A DNA stretch of 64,000 nucleotides from CAZWVA01 sp964636885 (GTDB lineage: Bacteria; Desulfobacterota_D; UBA1144; Nemesobacterales; CSP1-2): NCBI GenBank assembly GCA_964636885.1, contig CAZWVA010000005.1, positions 1 to 64,000 of the forward strand, given 5' to 3'. Shown piece after piece: positions 17,060-26,322 of the stretch. Below the pieces are notes generated by a model that was not told the DNA's origin, did not search any database, and was given only the letters and a program-made list of their open reading frames with translations. Within the stretch, counting starts at the first letter, position 1, and the number at the start of each line of letters is the position of its first letter. A program made the position numbers and the translations under genes.

Positions 17060-17075
17060 GAGCGAGCGCTCGATC
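17060..17075. promoter_or_regulatory. TetR-type operator overlapping the start of transcription
   Basis: GA-gc-GAGCGCTC-ga-TC is a perfect palindromic core with conserved outer bases, the same architecture as the 16881 copy. It is the best candidate binding site for the TetR protein encoded at 14542. Confidence 0.65.
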
Positions 17076-17160
17076 ATAATGGGAAAAGAGATAGAAGATG
17101 GAGCTTATAGAAACAATGGAATCAAGTAGGATACCAAAGAGAACCTATAGGTGATTGGGC

Positions 17161-18312
17161 ATGGGAATAATAGAACTCACAGATGAGCAGCATATGATCC
17201 GGGATCTCGCAAGGGATTTCGCTAAGAACGAAATTAAACCCGTGTCAGGGGATTTAGACAGGGAGGGAAGATTCCCATCTGAGCTTGTAAGGAGGCTTGG
17301 AGAGCTTGGGTTTATGGGAATCTTTATCCCCGAAGAATACGGGGGGAGCGGTCTAGATACCTTTAGTTATGTTCTTGCCTTGGAGGAGATCTGCAAGGCC
17401 TGTGCATCCACCGGTGTGATAATGTCCGTAAATAACTCCCTTGTGTGCGAGCCGATACTCAGGTTTGGAACCAAAGAACAGAAAGAGAAATACCTTCCTC
17501 CCCTTTCCAGGGGAGAAAAGCTCGGATGCTTTTCTCTTAGCGAACCCGCCGCGGGCTCTGATGCCGGAAGCATCACCGCGACCGCCATAAGGGATGGAGA
17601 CCACTATGTCATAAACGGCACGAAGAACTGGGTGACAAACGGTCCGGAGGCGGACGTAATAATCCTCTTTGCCTCAACCGATCCTTCTAAAAGGCATAAG
17701 GGAATTACGGCCTTCATCGTAGAGAAAGAGACCCCCGGTGTCATTGTAGGAAGAAGGGAACAGAAGTTAGGAATAAAGGCATCGAGTACATCCCAACTCA
17801 TATTCGAGGAATGTCATGTTCCTGCCCAAAACCGCTTAGGTGATGAAGGGCAGGGTTTTAAAATAGCCATGCAGACACTAGACGCTGGAAGGATAGGGAT
17901 AGGTGCTCAGGCCGTTGGAATCGCACAGGCCGCCTTTGAAGAGGCCGTGAGGTATTCAAAGGAAAGGGAGTCCTTTGGTAGGCGGATTTCTGAGTTCCAG
18001 GGTATACAGTTTATGCTGGCTGACATGGCAACGCGGATCGAAGCGGCAAGGCTTCTTGTCTGGCAGGCTGCGCTTATGAAGGATAGGGGGGCAAGGATTA
18101 CGAAGCAGGCCGCAATGGCAAAGCTCTTTTCATCCGAGACCGCCATGTGGGTAACGACTAAGGCGATTCAAATTCATGGCGGATATGGCTATACTATAGA
18201 CTATCCGGTTGAAAGACACTTTAGGGATGCAAAGATTACGGAGATATACGAGGGGACATCCGAGATTCAAAGAATCGTAATAGCAAGCAGAGTCTTGGAA
18301 GAGTTTTCTTGA
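17161..18312 (+). CDS. Acyl-CoA dehydrogenase (FAD)
   Basis: About 383 residues with the full acyl-CoA dehydrogenase fold. The N-terminal helical domain (ELTDEQHMIRDLARDFAKNEI) leads to the flavin/substrate loop CFSLSEPAAGSDAGS (about 121-135) and NGTKNWVTNG. The C-terminal domain has RESFGRRISEFQGIQFMLADM and the catalytic Glu in ITEIYEGTSEIQRIVI near the end. It is closest in style to short/branched-chain or butyryl-CoA dehydrogenases. ATG 17161 follows AGGTGA by six bases and is preferred to TTG 17155. It is followed 19 bases later by methylmalonyl-CoA mutase, pointing to catabolism of branched-chain or odd-chain acyl groups. Confidence 0.95.
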   Translation: MGIIELTDEQHMIRDLARDFAKNEIKPVSGDLDREGRFPSELVRRLGELGFMGIFIPEEYGGSGLDTFSYVLALEEICKACASTGVIMSVNNSLVCEPILRFGTKEQKEKYLPPLSRGEKLGCFSLSEPAAGSDAGSITATAIRDGDHYVINGTKNWVTNGPEADVIILFASTDPSKRHKGITAFIVEKETPGVIVGRREQKLGIKASSTSQLIFEECHVPAQNRLGDEGQGFKIAMQTLDAGRIGIGAQAVGIAQAAFEEAVRYSKERESFGRRISEFQGIQFMLADMATRIEAARLLVWQAALMKDRGARITKQAAMAKLFSSETAMWVTTKAIQIHGGYGYTIDYPVERHFRDAKITEIYEGTSEIQRIVIASRVLEEFS

Positions 18313-18331
18313 TTACCCGATGGAGGGGATG

Positions 18332-20009
18332 ATGTCGTTTGATAAAAAGGAATTAGACAGAATAAGAGAGGAAAAGGAAGCCTGGGAGAGGGAATACAAA
18401 ATGGTACCAAAGAGGGAAGCCGTTTTCACCACGGTCTCAGGCATGGAGGTTCCACCTCTTTCTGCCCCTTCTGACCTCAACGGATTCGATTACCTGCGGG
18501 ACCTTGGGTTTCCCGGTTCCTATCCCTTTACCCGCGGGATATACAGCACTATGTATAGGGGAAGGCTCTGGACAATGCGCCAGTTTGCGGGATTCGGTTC
18601 TCCAGAGGATACGAATAAGAGATTCAAATTCCTTCTCGAGCAGGGGCAGACGGGGCTTAGCACCGCATTTGATATGCCAACCCTTATGGGGTATGACTGT
18701 GACCATCCGAGGGCAAGAGGGGAAGTAGGGAAAGAGGGGGTTTCCGTCTCTTCTCTTGCGGATATGGAGGTCCTCTTTAATGGGATAAAGCTCGATGAGG
18801 TAACGACGTCTATGACCATAAACTGTACGGCAAGCATAATACTGGCCATGTATCTCGTCGTTGCCGAGAAGCAGGGGGTAAGCTGGGACAGGCTGGATGG
18901 GACGATTCAGAATGATATGCTAAAGGAGTTTATCGCACAGAGGGAGTGGATCTGTCCTCCGAGACCCTCAGTAAAGATCGTTGTCGACATGATAGAGTTC
19001 TGTACCAAACACGTGCCCAAATGGCATCCCGTTTCTATCTCCGGCTACCACATACGTGAAGCCGGTTCTACCGCTGTTCAGGAACTTGCCTTTACCCTCG
19101 CAGACGGTATTGGGTATGTTGAGGAGTGTATAGAACGCGGCCTTAATGTGGACGACTTTGCCCCTCAGCTCTCCTTCTTCTTCAACGTCCATAACGATTT
19201 CTTGGAGGAGATTGCCAAGTTCCGTGCCGCAAGGAGGATGTGGGCAAAGATAATGAGGGAGAGGTTTGGGGCAAAGAACCCAAAATCATGGCTCCTTAGA
19301 ACCCACGCCCAGACGGCGGGATGTAGCCTTACCGCTCAACAGCCCTTAAATAACGTGGTGAGGGTTGCGATCCAGGCCCTAGCGGCCGTGCTTGGCGGCA
19401 CGCAGTCCCTTCATACGAACTCCATGGACGAAACACTTGCTCTTCCTACAGAGGAGTCTGTAACAGTGGCCCTTAGAACACAGCAGATAATCGCCGAAGA
19501 AAGCGGGGTCGTAAACTCCATCGATCCCCTAGGAGGAAGCTACGTTATAGAGGCCCTCACAAACAGGANNNNNNNNNNNNNNNNNNNNNNNNNNNNNNNN
19601 NNNNNNNNNNATAGACGAGCTTGGGGGGATCATAAGGGCGATTGATATTGGATTCCCTCAAAAGGAGATCGCAGATGCTGCCTACAGATACCAGCTTGAA
19701 CTAGACAGGGGTGAAAAGGTGATTGTGGGCGTTAATAAATACGCCACACAGGAAGAGATCCCGATTCCCACGCTGAGGATCGATGAAGGGGTATATGTGA
19801 ATCAGAAGAAGAGGCTTGAGGAGGTAAGGCGAAGGAGGAACAACGAGGCCGTAAGAACGCACCTCCAGAGGATCGCAATGGCCGCCCGGAAGGGTGAGAA
19901 TCTGATGCCATTTATAATCGATGCCGTAAGAGAATACGCAACCGTAGGTGAGATAAGCGATGTTTTCAGGGAGGTCTACGGTGTTTACCGGGACCCCGGC
20001 TACTTCTGA
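18332..20009 (+). CDS. Methylmalonyl-CoA mutase large (catalytic) subunit, interrupted by an assembly gap
   Basis: Catalytic barrel subunit that interconverts methylmalonyl-CoA and succinyl-CoA with adenosylcobalamin. It starts with the standard FTRGIYSTMYRGRLWTMRQF region and has AFDMPTLMGYDCDHP, VSISGYHIREAGSTAVQELA and RTHAQTAGCSLTAQQPLNN. The coding frame is phase 2 before the 42-N gap and phase 3 after it (IDELGGIIRAIDIGFPQKEI), so the real gap is not 42 bases; this is one gene of about 560 codons without a B12 domain. ATG 18332 is five bases after GGAGG. The cobalamin-binding subunit is separate, at 20160. Confidence 0.95.
19569..19610. other. Assembly gap, 42 N
   Basis: Run of N inside the mutase gene. 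To keep the mutase frame the true length must leave remainder 2 when divided by 3, so 42 is only an estimate. Confidence 0.98.
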
Positions 20010-20010
20010 C

Positions 20011-20039
20011 TTGACCGTAGACGATTTAACTGGTTATAG
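20011..20039 (+). promoter_or_regulatory. Candidate promoter before the mutase small subunit
   Basis: TTGACC, 17 bases, TTATAG, directly after the large-subunit stop codon. It would allow separate expression of the B12-binding subunit and the following gene. Confidence 0.45.
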
Positions 20040-20159
20040 TTAATCTGTGTTTTCTATGGTCTTAATCGAAACCATTTGTGATCTTGGATTCTAAGTTACA
20101 GAATGGATCTGAATTTTAAACCGGAAATCCCAAATCGTGATTTGACTGAGGAAACCGTT

Positions 20160-20567
20160 ATGGGAGGCGAGAGAAGAGTAAGGATTCTGATCGGTAAAGT
20201 CGGTCTTGACGGGCACGACAGAGGTGCAAAGATAGTAGCCAGGGCTTTAAGGGACGCTGGCTTCGAGGTCATATACACGGGGCTTCACAACACACCCGAG
20301 ATGGTCGTTGAAACCGCTATACAGGAGGATGTAGATGCTATAGGATTAAGCATCCTCTCTGGTGCCCATAACTACCTTTTTCCAGAGGTAGTCCGTTTGC
20401 TTAAGGAGAGAGGGGCCGATGACATTGTGGTATTTGGCGGCGGGATAATACCCAAGGATGACATTGCCGGGCTTGTGGAGAAGGGGATTAAGGCGATATT
20501 TGAGCCCGGCACCTCTACTGTGGACATAATCAACTGGGTTAGAGAAAACGTGAAGCCCAAAAATTAG
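20160..20567 (+). CDS. Methylmalonyl-CoA mutase B12-binding (small) subunit
   Basis: A 135-residue free-standing cobalamin-binding domain. The DxHxxG motif is intact (VGLDGHDRGAKIVARALRDA, about residues 15-34; the His is the lower cobalt ligand), followed by GLSILSGAHNYLFPEV and VFGGGIIPKDD for the nucleotide loop. ATG 20160 has GAGGA about seven bases upstream and gives the usual length. ATG 20103 in the same frame has no ribosome-binding site. It pairs with the catalytic subunit at 18332. Cobamide assembly genes are present at 36.5-39.6 kb. Confidence 0.93.
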   Translation: MGGERRVRILIGKVGLDGHDRGAKIVARALRDAGFEVIYTGLHNTPEMVVETAIQEDVDAIGLSILSGAHNYLFPEVVRLLKERGADDIVVFGGGIIPKDDIAGLVEKGIKAIFEPGTSTVDIINWVRENVKPKN

Positions 20568-20587
20568 ACTAGGTAACGATAAAAACC

Positions 20588-21223
20588 GTGAAATGTATTC
20601 TCTGTGAAAAGAGGAAGGCGAAAAGGTACTGTCCGGCAAAGAGGGCATCCATTTGCCCAGTGTGCTGTGGTGAGAAGAGGGGAATAGAGATAAACTGCCC
20701 CCTCGACTGCCCCTATTACGTTGAGGGGCAAAGGTACCAGCAGACAAAGGTCATGAGGCAGAGGATAAAGAGGGAGGGGGTCCAGTCCTATATAAGGCGT
20801 GCTGAACTATACAACAAAAACCCTGAGATATTTGTCGGTATTGAAGCGGTCTTTGTGGATTTCTTCCGAAGGTACAACATAAAAGACGAGGACTTAATCA
20901 CCGCGCTCGAGCTCATCATTAAAACCCTCGATACCGAGAAGAAGGGGATATTTTACGAATACAAGGCAGAGAGTAGGATCGTTAACGAGCTTTCTGAAAG
21001 ACTCCTCGGTGTTATAAGGGAATACAAGGATGGGGCTCAGGTCGGTCAGGGTAGAATCACGGTCGATTATGCAAAAGAGGTCGTTGAGGAGTTTCTAAAG
21101 GAGGTCAGGTTCTATATGGAGATGGATTCCAACCCTCAAGCCTACCTCATCCATGTCTCCCGTTACCACCCTGAGGGTGCCGTAGAAACCCAAACGGGCG
21201 GGGGACTCATAGTATTACCCTGA
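20588..21223 (+). CDS. Cys-rich zinc-ribbon-like protein, function unknown
   Basis: A 211-residue protein. The first ~45 residues carry MKCILCEKRKAKRYCPAKRA then SICPVCCGEKRGIEINCPLD and CPYY. With nine or so Cys in CxxC-type spacing, one or two structural zinc sites are likely. The rest is predicted helical (about 60-190) with no recognised catalytic motif. GTG start. It follows the mutase small subunit by 20 bases and may be cotranscribed, but no link to CoA metabolism can be drawn. It is not recognised as a named family. Confidence 0.7.
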   Translation: MKCILCEKRKAKRYCPAKRASICPVCCGEKRGIEINCPLDCPYYVEGQRYQQTKVMRQRIKREGVQSYIRRAELYNKNPEIFVGIEAVFVDFFRRYNIKDEDLITALELIIKTLDTEKKGIFYEYKAESRIVNELSERLLGVIREYKDGAQVGQGRITVDYAKEVVEEFLKEVRFYMEMDSNPQAYLIHVSRYHPEGAVETQTGGGLIVLP

Positions 21224-21403
21224 TTACGGTTTATCCCCGCCTGATGCGGCTATACCGATTATGGCGGCGATTACCGCGACTATTCCCAAGACCTTAAAGT
21301 AGAATCGCCAATCGAGTGAGAGTCCTATGGAGAATAGATAGCCGAGGATCGTAAAGAGTATAAGGCATATTATCACGGCTCCAAACACGTTCGTCTTAAG
21401 CAT
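21224..21403 (-). CDS. Small two-helix membrane protein
   Basis: 59 residues: a hydrophobic helix (NVFGAVIICLILFTILGYLF), a short polar turn (SLDWRFYFK), a second hydrophobic helix (VLGIVAVIAAIIGIAA) and a tail SGGDKP. ATG 21403 is chosen because GGAGG lies seven bases upstream (GGAGGACAAAGG-ATG). The longer frame to 21478 lacks a site. It sits tail-to-tail against the Cys-rich gene with no gap. Function unknown. Confidence 0.65.
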   Translation of the reverse strand: MLKTNVFGAVIICLILFTILGYLFSIGLSLDWRFYFKVLGIVAVIAAIIGIAASGGDKP

Positions 21404-21649
21404 CCTTTGTCCTCCAAATCGGTGTCCTTTGGCTGTATAAACGGAGAAGATTTTATCTGAATACGGAACCGTGCACAAGCCATTTGCCGTTTCAGACGTT
21501 GTGGGTTCGTATATACCCTAGAGAGAGAACTGATCTTGCACCCTGGGATTAAGCGTGTAAACTTAAAATATTTATAATCTTTTTAAGTTCGGATCGTCAA
21601 GTACTCATCCTAAGTGGCTGGATACCTTGATCTTATATCCGTTTAAATA

Positions 21650-23566
21650 ATGAAATTCCCCGATTCCGGTGAGATAGTGAGGCTAATGAAGAAGAACCCA
21701 CACCGTCCTATGAGGGCGAGGGAGATCTCAAAGCACCTCGGTTTATCCAGAGAGGGTAGAAATACCCTTAAGAAGATATTGAGAAAGCTGACCTACGAAG
21801 GAACCCTCATGAGGATAGGAGGGGGCAGGTATGTCCTTTCTTCCGAGACTGGTGGAGACAAGGGGGTTAAGAAGGGGATTTCTTCTAAGCCCGATCGTTC
21901 ACCCCTTAGGGTTCCAAAAGACGAAAAGATCCTCGGGAGGTTTTTAAGAACGGGGAAAACCGGGGTTATAGTACCTAGAAATGGGAAGCTCCCTTCCCTC
22001 ATTGTAAAACCGGGCGATGCCAAGGGGATAAGAAGCGAGAGCCTAGTCGTAGCCGAGGTCTCCCGTTTATCCGGGCGTATAGACCGTCCTATGGGAAGGG
22101 TGGTTGAGGTGCTTGGAAAGGCGGGAAGCCTGGAGGTAGAAAAAAAAGGGCTCCTCGTAGAATACGGTTTGCCTGAGGAATTCCCTTCCAGCGTCCTAAA
22201 GGAGTCTAATGGAATCCCGCTTCACGTGCTTCCCAGGGACATAGCCGGCAGGGTTGACCTCCGCGGTATATTAACGGTTACTATAGATAACGACACGGCA
22301 AGGGATTTTGACGATGCCGTGGCCGTGGCCAGAACCGATTTCGGCTATAGGCTCTGGGTTTCGATTGCGGACGTCTCTTACTACGTAAAGCCGGGAAGCG
22401 AGATTGACAAAGAGGCTCTAGAGAGGGGAACGAGCGTCTACCTCCCCGAAACGGTGATTCCAATGCTTCCCGAAAGGCTTTCAAACCATGTTTGCAGTCT
22501 CCTCCCAGGTGAAGAAAGGCTCACGAAAACAGTAGAGATGGATTTTGATAAGCGCGGGCTCATGCTTGATTTTAGGATTTATAACAGCGTTATAAGAAGC
22601 CACGCACGCCTCACCTATACACGGGTTTCTAGTATGCTTGAGAGAAACGGCAGTGTCGGCAGGAAGGACAGGGAACTACTCGAGAGCCTGAGGATCATGA
22701 GGGATCTCTACGAAAGGATGAGAGAGAGGAGTATAGAAAGGGGAGAACTCGACTTCGACATACCGGAGCCTGAGCTTATAAGAGACGAGCTTGGGAGAAC
22801 GGTTGATGTCATAAAATCACAGAGAAACGTGGCGCATGGGATAATAGAGGAATTTATGATCGCCGCAAACGCTGCAGCCGCCGAGTTCGTATTCCGCTCA
22901 GGGTGGCCATCTATCTATCGCGTCCATGAGCCACCCGATACGGCCTCTCTAAAGGAGCTCTCTATTGCCCTAAAGAAGCTGGGATACACCCTTCCTGTTG
23001 GTAGGAGATTAAAGGCGCTTGACATTCAGCGTGTGATCCACGAGTCTAAAGGCACCCCTCAGCAGTTCGCCGTAAATACCATGCTCCTTCGCTCTCTAAA
23101 GAGGGCCGTTTATTCCACAAGCTCAAGGGGGCATTTTGGCCTTGCACTCGAACACTACACGCATTTTACCTCTCCCATAAGGCGTTATCCCGACCTCGTT
23201 GTTCACAGGATAATAGACTCCCTTGTAAAACGGAGAAGGGAGCCATACGATGAGGAGTCCCTTGAGTGGATAGCCAATCACTCTTCGGAGAAGGAGAGGT
23301 TTGCGGATGAGGCAGAAAGGGAGGCAATCAAGCTCGAAAGGGTCTACATGATGAAATCCCATGTGGGAGAGGAATTCGGTGGATTCGTGATAAGTGTTCT
23401 TCCCTTTGGCATTTTCGTTGAGCTTAAAGAGACCTTTGTCGAGGGCTTCGTTCCAAGGGAGAGGATAAGGAGGGGAAGGTGGTTTGAAATAGGACATGAG
23501 GTAAGGGTAAGAGTCATAGAGGTCGATGTCGAGAGAAGGAGAATCACCCTCGACCTGGTTTCATAG
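21650..23566 (+). CDS. rnr: Ribonuclease R family 3'-5' exoribonuclease
   Basis: A 638-residue RNase II/R. An N-terminal winged-helix region (MKFPDSGEIVRLMKKNPHRP, then RAREISKHLG, about 1-60) and cold-shock-like domains precede the RNB catalytic domain. There, TVTIDNDTARDFDDAVAV (about 210-227) carries the four acidic metal ligands. Later RFGH-type SSRGHFGLALEHYTHFTSPI (about 488-507) and RRYPDLVVHRI follow, and then a C-terminal S1 domain (VGEEFGGFVISVLPFGIFVE). It is shorter than E. coli RNase R and lacks the Lys-rich tail. Its last 23 bases overlap the convergent protease gene. Confidence 0.93.
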   Translation: MKFPDSGEIVRLMKKNPHRPMRAREISKHLGLSREGRNTLKKILRKLTYEGTLMRIGGGRYVLSSETGGDKGVKKGISSKPDRSPLRVPKDEKILGRFLRTGKTGVIVPRNGKLPSLIVKPGDAKGIRSESLVVAEVSRLSGRIDRPMGRVVEVLGKAGSLEVEKKGLLVEYGLPEEFPSSVLKESNGIPLHVLPRDIAGRVDLRGILTVTIDNDTARDFDDAVAVARTDFGYRLWVSIADVSYYVKPGSEIDKEALERGTSVYLPETVIPMLPERLSNHVCSLLPGEERLTKTVEMDFDKRGLMLDFRIYNSVIRSHARLTYTRVSSMLERNGSVGRKDRELLESLRIMRDLYERMRERSIERGELDFDIPEPELIRDELGRTVDVIKSQRNVAHGIIEEFMIAANAAAAEFVFRSGWPSIYRVHEPPDTASLKELSIALKKLGYTLPVGRRLKALDIQRVIHESKGTPQQFAVNTMLLRSLKRAVYSTSSRGHFGLALEHYTHFTSPIRRYPDLVVHRIIDSLVKRRREPYDEESLEWIANHSSEKERFADEAEREAIKLERVYMMKSHVGEEFGGFVISVLPFGIFVELKETFVEGFVPRERIRRGRWFEIGHEVRVRVIEVDVERRRITLDLVS

Positions 23567-25418
23567 ATTTAAGCCATCCCCTTTTTGAAAGCCTCCTTAT
23601 TCCTAGCGCAAGAGTCGGGATCAGAATGGCAGATAGATTGATCAATATACCCCCGTCCGTATTAGAAGAAGCGAGAGAGCAGCCGCTACTACCCCCCTCT
23701 CCTCCATCCTGACCGCCGCCCGTACCCTCGGTCACGGATTCCACCGCATCAAGCGCATCTACCCTGCCGAAACCGAATACGTTGTCGAATCCGGGCTGTC
23801 CGAGGTCCGTCGCCGTATCCCCCAGGATAGCCGCAACCTCTTCGGGTGTGAGACTGGGATTCTTATCGAGCATAAGTGCAATGGTGCCGGCCACGTGTGG
23901 TGCAGCGGCGGAGGTACCGGCAAAGGGGTTAAAACCGGGTAGTGTAGTTGAGATCCTATCCGGGGCGACTACATCGGGCTTGGGTCTGCTCTCCGGTGGA
24001 AATGAGATCGAGACGGGTCCCTGGGAGCTAAAGGGCTCGATGCTGTTTGGGGTATTTGAAGGGACTGCTCCCACGGCTATAACGCCGGGAACAGCTGGAT
24101 GGCCGAACACGCTGTCCTCGGGGACGTTAAACTCATCCGGTATGACCGATCCGTTAAAAAACATCTCGAGTGTTTTCGCCCGACCCTTAAAGCGGTTTAT
24201 CACTATGTCAACCTCGGCAAAGGCGCTTGAGCTCGGATTCGTGGTTGCGGCCGTCTCTACGGGATCGTCGTTTCCGTCCTGAACCTCGGTGCTGGAATCT
24301 ATCTCATCGCCTGTCGAAGGGTCGAAAAGGAAGAGGTCGTAGTCGTTTGACGAACCGCCAAAGGGGTCGTCCCACTGGAGCGTAAAGACGACGGTTTCTT
24401 TGGGAGGGATGCGAACCCTCATAGCTACGTCGCTTCCCCTGCCGGAGGCAAGACCGAAGTCGTGGAGGTTGTTACTGTCATCTCCTGGGCTTGTGTCCCT
24501 ATAGAGTGCCTGATAGTGCTGGTCTGCGTCATTGCCGGCGGCCGAGACGAATACCACACCCTTAGATACCGCATCTCCGGCCTCTTGAGCCACCACTCCA
24601 TCCTCAAAAAAAGGCTCTCCCAGAAAACCCAGGTCGTCAACTATAACGTCTGCCCCGATTTCGGTTAGGAATTGAACTGCATCTATGAACCTTGCGGTGG
24701 TAAGACCCGAAGAGAACGCAAGCCTCGCCCCGGGGGCTATGTCGTGTATGACTTCCAGGAGGGCTGTTCCCTCATCTCCCCTTCCGGTATTTACGGTTAT
24801 TATGTTATCCGGAAGGTCGCCTGTAGCCTGGGAGACCACCATGCTATCAATTCCATCCGAAATGACCCCCACCAAGACCCCACTACCATCAAAACCCAGT
24901 TTACTCCTCACCTCATCTGAGCCTATGATCGCATCCCCTTCAGTACTCACGGACCCCGTTCGCGTCTCTCCGTAGATCGGTGGAGTGACCTTTCTTACAA
25001 AGCCAAGATCCTCTACCTCCCCCAGTTTATCGAATGGAATCCAGCCCTGGACTATACCGTATTTTTCATTTGCAACCTCGATACGGACGCCTAGGGACTC
25101 TAACCGGGTCAGGTTTTCTTCATTAACCTCTCTTAAGTATATGTATGTTTGGATATTCCCCGACTCGTCGAGTCTTACAAGGGGCGTCGATAGTTCCTGG
25201 GGGTTAAAGTCCTTCATGTTCTCCCTCGTGATCCCCATTGCTTTTATCCTTTTTAGCGTCTCCCTTATCCTGGAGCCTAGTTTTGATTCCTCTTTCGCAT
25301 AGCCCTTTTTATCTGGGATCCTATAGGGTGAAGGCTCGGCCGATACCGCCTCGTATTTTGATGTGAGAGAAGCGGATATTCCGATTATAATGAATAGACA
25401 AAGGGCCATTCTCCTCAT
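23544..25418 (-). CDS. Exported S8-like subtilase with Glu in place of the catalytic His and a C-terminal sorting tail
   Basis: About 624 residues: signal peptide (about 1-27), then a propeptide-like segment. The subtilase domain follows with Asp in GVLVGVISDGIDS (about 185), SAAGND (oxyanion Asn, about 295) and the Ser motif FAGTSAAAPHVAGT (about 525). At the usual HGT-H position the sequence reads RGDEGTALLEVIHDIAPGA, so Glu replaces His, giving an Asp/Glu/Ser set reminiscent of sedolisins. The C-terminus has SSGCSLASS, a hydrophobic helix and a basic RRLSKRG end, like MYXO-CTERM/other Cys-type sorting tails. ATG 25418 follows GGAGGTG. The 3' end overlaps rnr by 23 bases. Confidence 0.85.
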   Translation of the reverse strand: MRRMALCLFIIIGISASLTSKYEAVSAEPSPYRIPDKKGYAKEESKLGSRIRETLKRIKAMGITRENMKDFNPQELSTPLVRLDESGNIQTYIYLREVNEENLTRLESLGVRIEVANEKYGIVQGWIPFDKLGEVEDLGFVRKVTPPIYGETRTGSVSTEGDAIIGSDEVRSKLGFDGSGVLVGVISDGIDSMVVSQATGDLPDNIITVNTGRGDEGTALLEVIHDIAPGARLAFSSGLTTARFIDAVQFLTEIGADVIVDDLGFLGEPFFEDGVVAQEAGDAVSKGVVFVSAAGNDADQHYQALYRDTSPGDDSNNLHDFGLASGRGSDVAMRVRIPPKETVVFTLQWDDPFGGSSNDYDLFLFDPSTGDEIDSSTEVQDGNDDPVETAATTNPSSSAFAEVDIVINRFKGRAKTLEMFFNGSVIPDEFNVPEDSVFGHPAVPGVIAVGAVPSNTPNSIEPFSSQGPVSISFPPESRPKPDVVAPDRISTTLPGFNPFAGTSAAAPHVAGTIALMLDKNPSLTPEEVAAILGDTATDLGQPGFDNVFGFGRVDALDAVESVTEGTGGGQDGGEGGSSGCSLASSNTDGGILINLSAILIPTLALGIRRLSKRGWLKSMKPGRG

Positions 25419-25479
25419 AGATAACACCTCCATTAGTGCCATTCGTCTTTTAATCCCTCATGCGGTGAGTGGTACACGG

Positions 25480-26118
25480 TTATTTAGCCACCATGAATTC
25501 TCCAATCAGCTTGTAGGGTTCTTTTAGTCTTTCCAAATCGATTATGGGCGCCACGGCGTAGGCCCCTGCCCTCAGGTATTCACTCGCTTCAAACGGGCTC
25601 ATAGTATCGGTCGGGATGAGTTTTATTCCGGGGAATATCCCCTTTAGAAATAGGAACCAGTCTAAACCACCCATTTTCCCGCAGGGAAGTAGGCTTGCCG
25701 AGTCCGCTCCTAGATCTTGAGTACTAAAAACCTCTCCTGGGGTAAGAGAGCCTGCCGCATGGAATATCCCCTCCTTCCTGCATCTCTTTATAATGCCCCT
25801 ATCCACATGGGTCGAGAAGAGAAATACGGCTCCCGCATTTATCGCAACCCTGGCTTCCTTCTTTGTCGATATGGAGAATACCCCAAGATTCCTCTGTCCC
25901 TTTTTCTTAAAGGACTTCAATCGGTCTTTAATCCCTTGGATCCTAAAGTCAACGCCAACCAGATTAAGGCCGTTTTCCCTTAGGTGCATGTATGCCTCGA
26001 TCACCGATTGGGCGGTCCTTCCGGTAAGTAGGATAATGATCCTTTCCTTTTCTATCCGTTCTACTATCCTCTTCTGTATCTCCTTAGATGAGGATCCTTC
26101 GGCTGGTTCTTCTTGCAT
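25480..26118 (-). CDS. KDPG/KHG aldolase-like protein lacking the Schiff-base Lys
   Basis: A 212-residue TIM-barrel protein aligned to the Eda family: EARVAINAGAVFLFSTHVDRGII and AAGSLTPGEVFSTQDLGAD match closely. Two catalytic sites do not. The region equal to the E. coli E-V-T-L-R motif reads GVDFR (Gly55 for Glu), and the FKFFPA motif reads ASLLPC (Ser142 for the Schiff-base Lys). The phosphate-loop PTGG is PTDT. KDPG aldolase activity is therefore unlikely. It may be a non-catalytic or re-purposed member. It follows the protease gene's upstream region, and tRNA-Ser is just upstream of its start. Confidence 0.7.
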   Translation of the reverse strand: MQEEPAEGSSSKEIQKRIVERIEKERIIILLTGRTAQSVIEAYMHLRENGLNLVGVDFRIQGIKDRLKSFKKKGQRNLGVFSISTKKEARVAINAGAVFLFSTHVDRGIIKRCRKEGIFHAAGSLTPGEVFSTQDLGADSASLLPCGKMGGLDWFLFLKGIFPGIKLIPTDTMSPFEASEYLRAGAYAVAPIIDLERLKEPYKLIGEFMVAK

Positions 26119-26136
26119 CGTCCTAATTCGGATCTT

Positions 26137-26225
26137 CGGAGGGGGTGGGATTTGAACCCACGAGAGTCCGTAAGGACCCTACCGGTTTTCGAGACCGGCG
26201 CCTTCGTCCACTCGGCCACCCCTCC
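26137..26225 (-). tRNA. tRNA-Ser (anticodon CGA)
   Basis: Class II tRNA read on the minus strand. The acceptor stem is GGAGGGG/CCCCTCC. The anticodon loop CTCGAAA has CGA at 26191-26189, the long variable arm is GGGTCCTTACGGACTC and the T-arm is GTGGG-TTCAAAT-CCCAC. Discriminator G, CCA not encoded. It reads UCG codons. Confidence 0.93.
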
Positions 26226-26322
26226 CTGATTTTCCAGAGAGATAAAATACCCAGTTTTATATCTCTAATCCATAGGGAATGGGGATTTTGGAAAAGCCTC
26301 CGGCTGTGTTAACTTTTTCTCG

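Noticed and set aside
20103..20159. N-terminal extension of the mutase small subunit from ATG 20103
   Set aside because: No ribosome-binding site, not seen in the family; ATG 20160 has GAGGA and gives the normal length.
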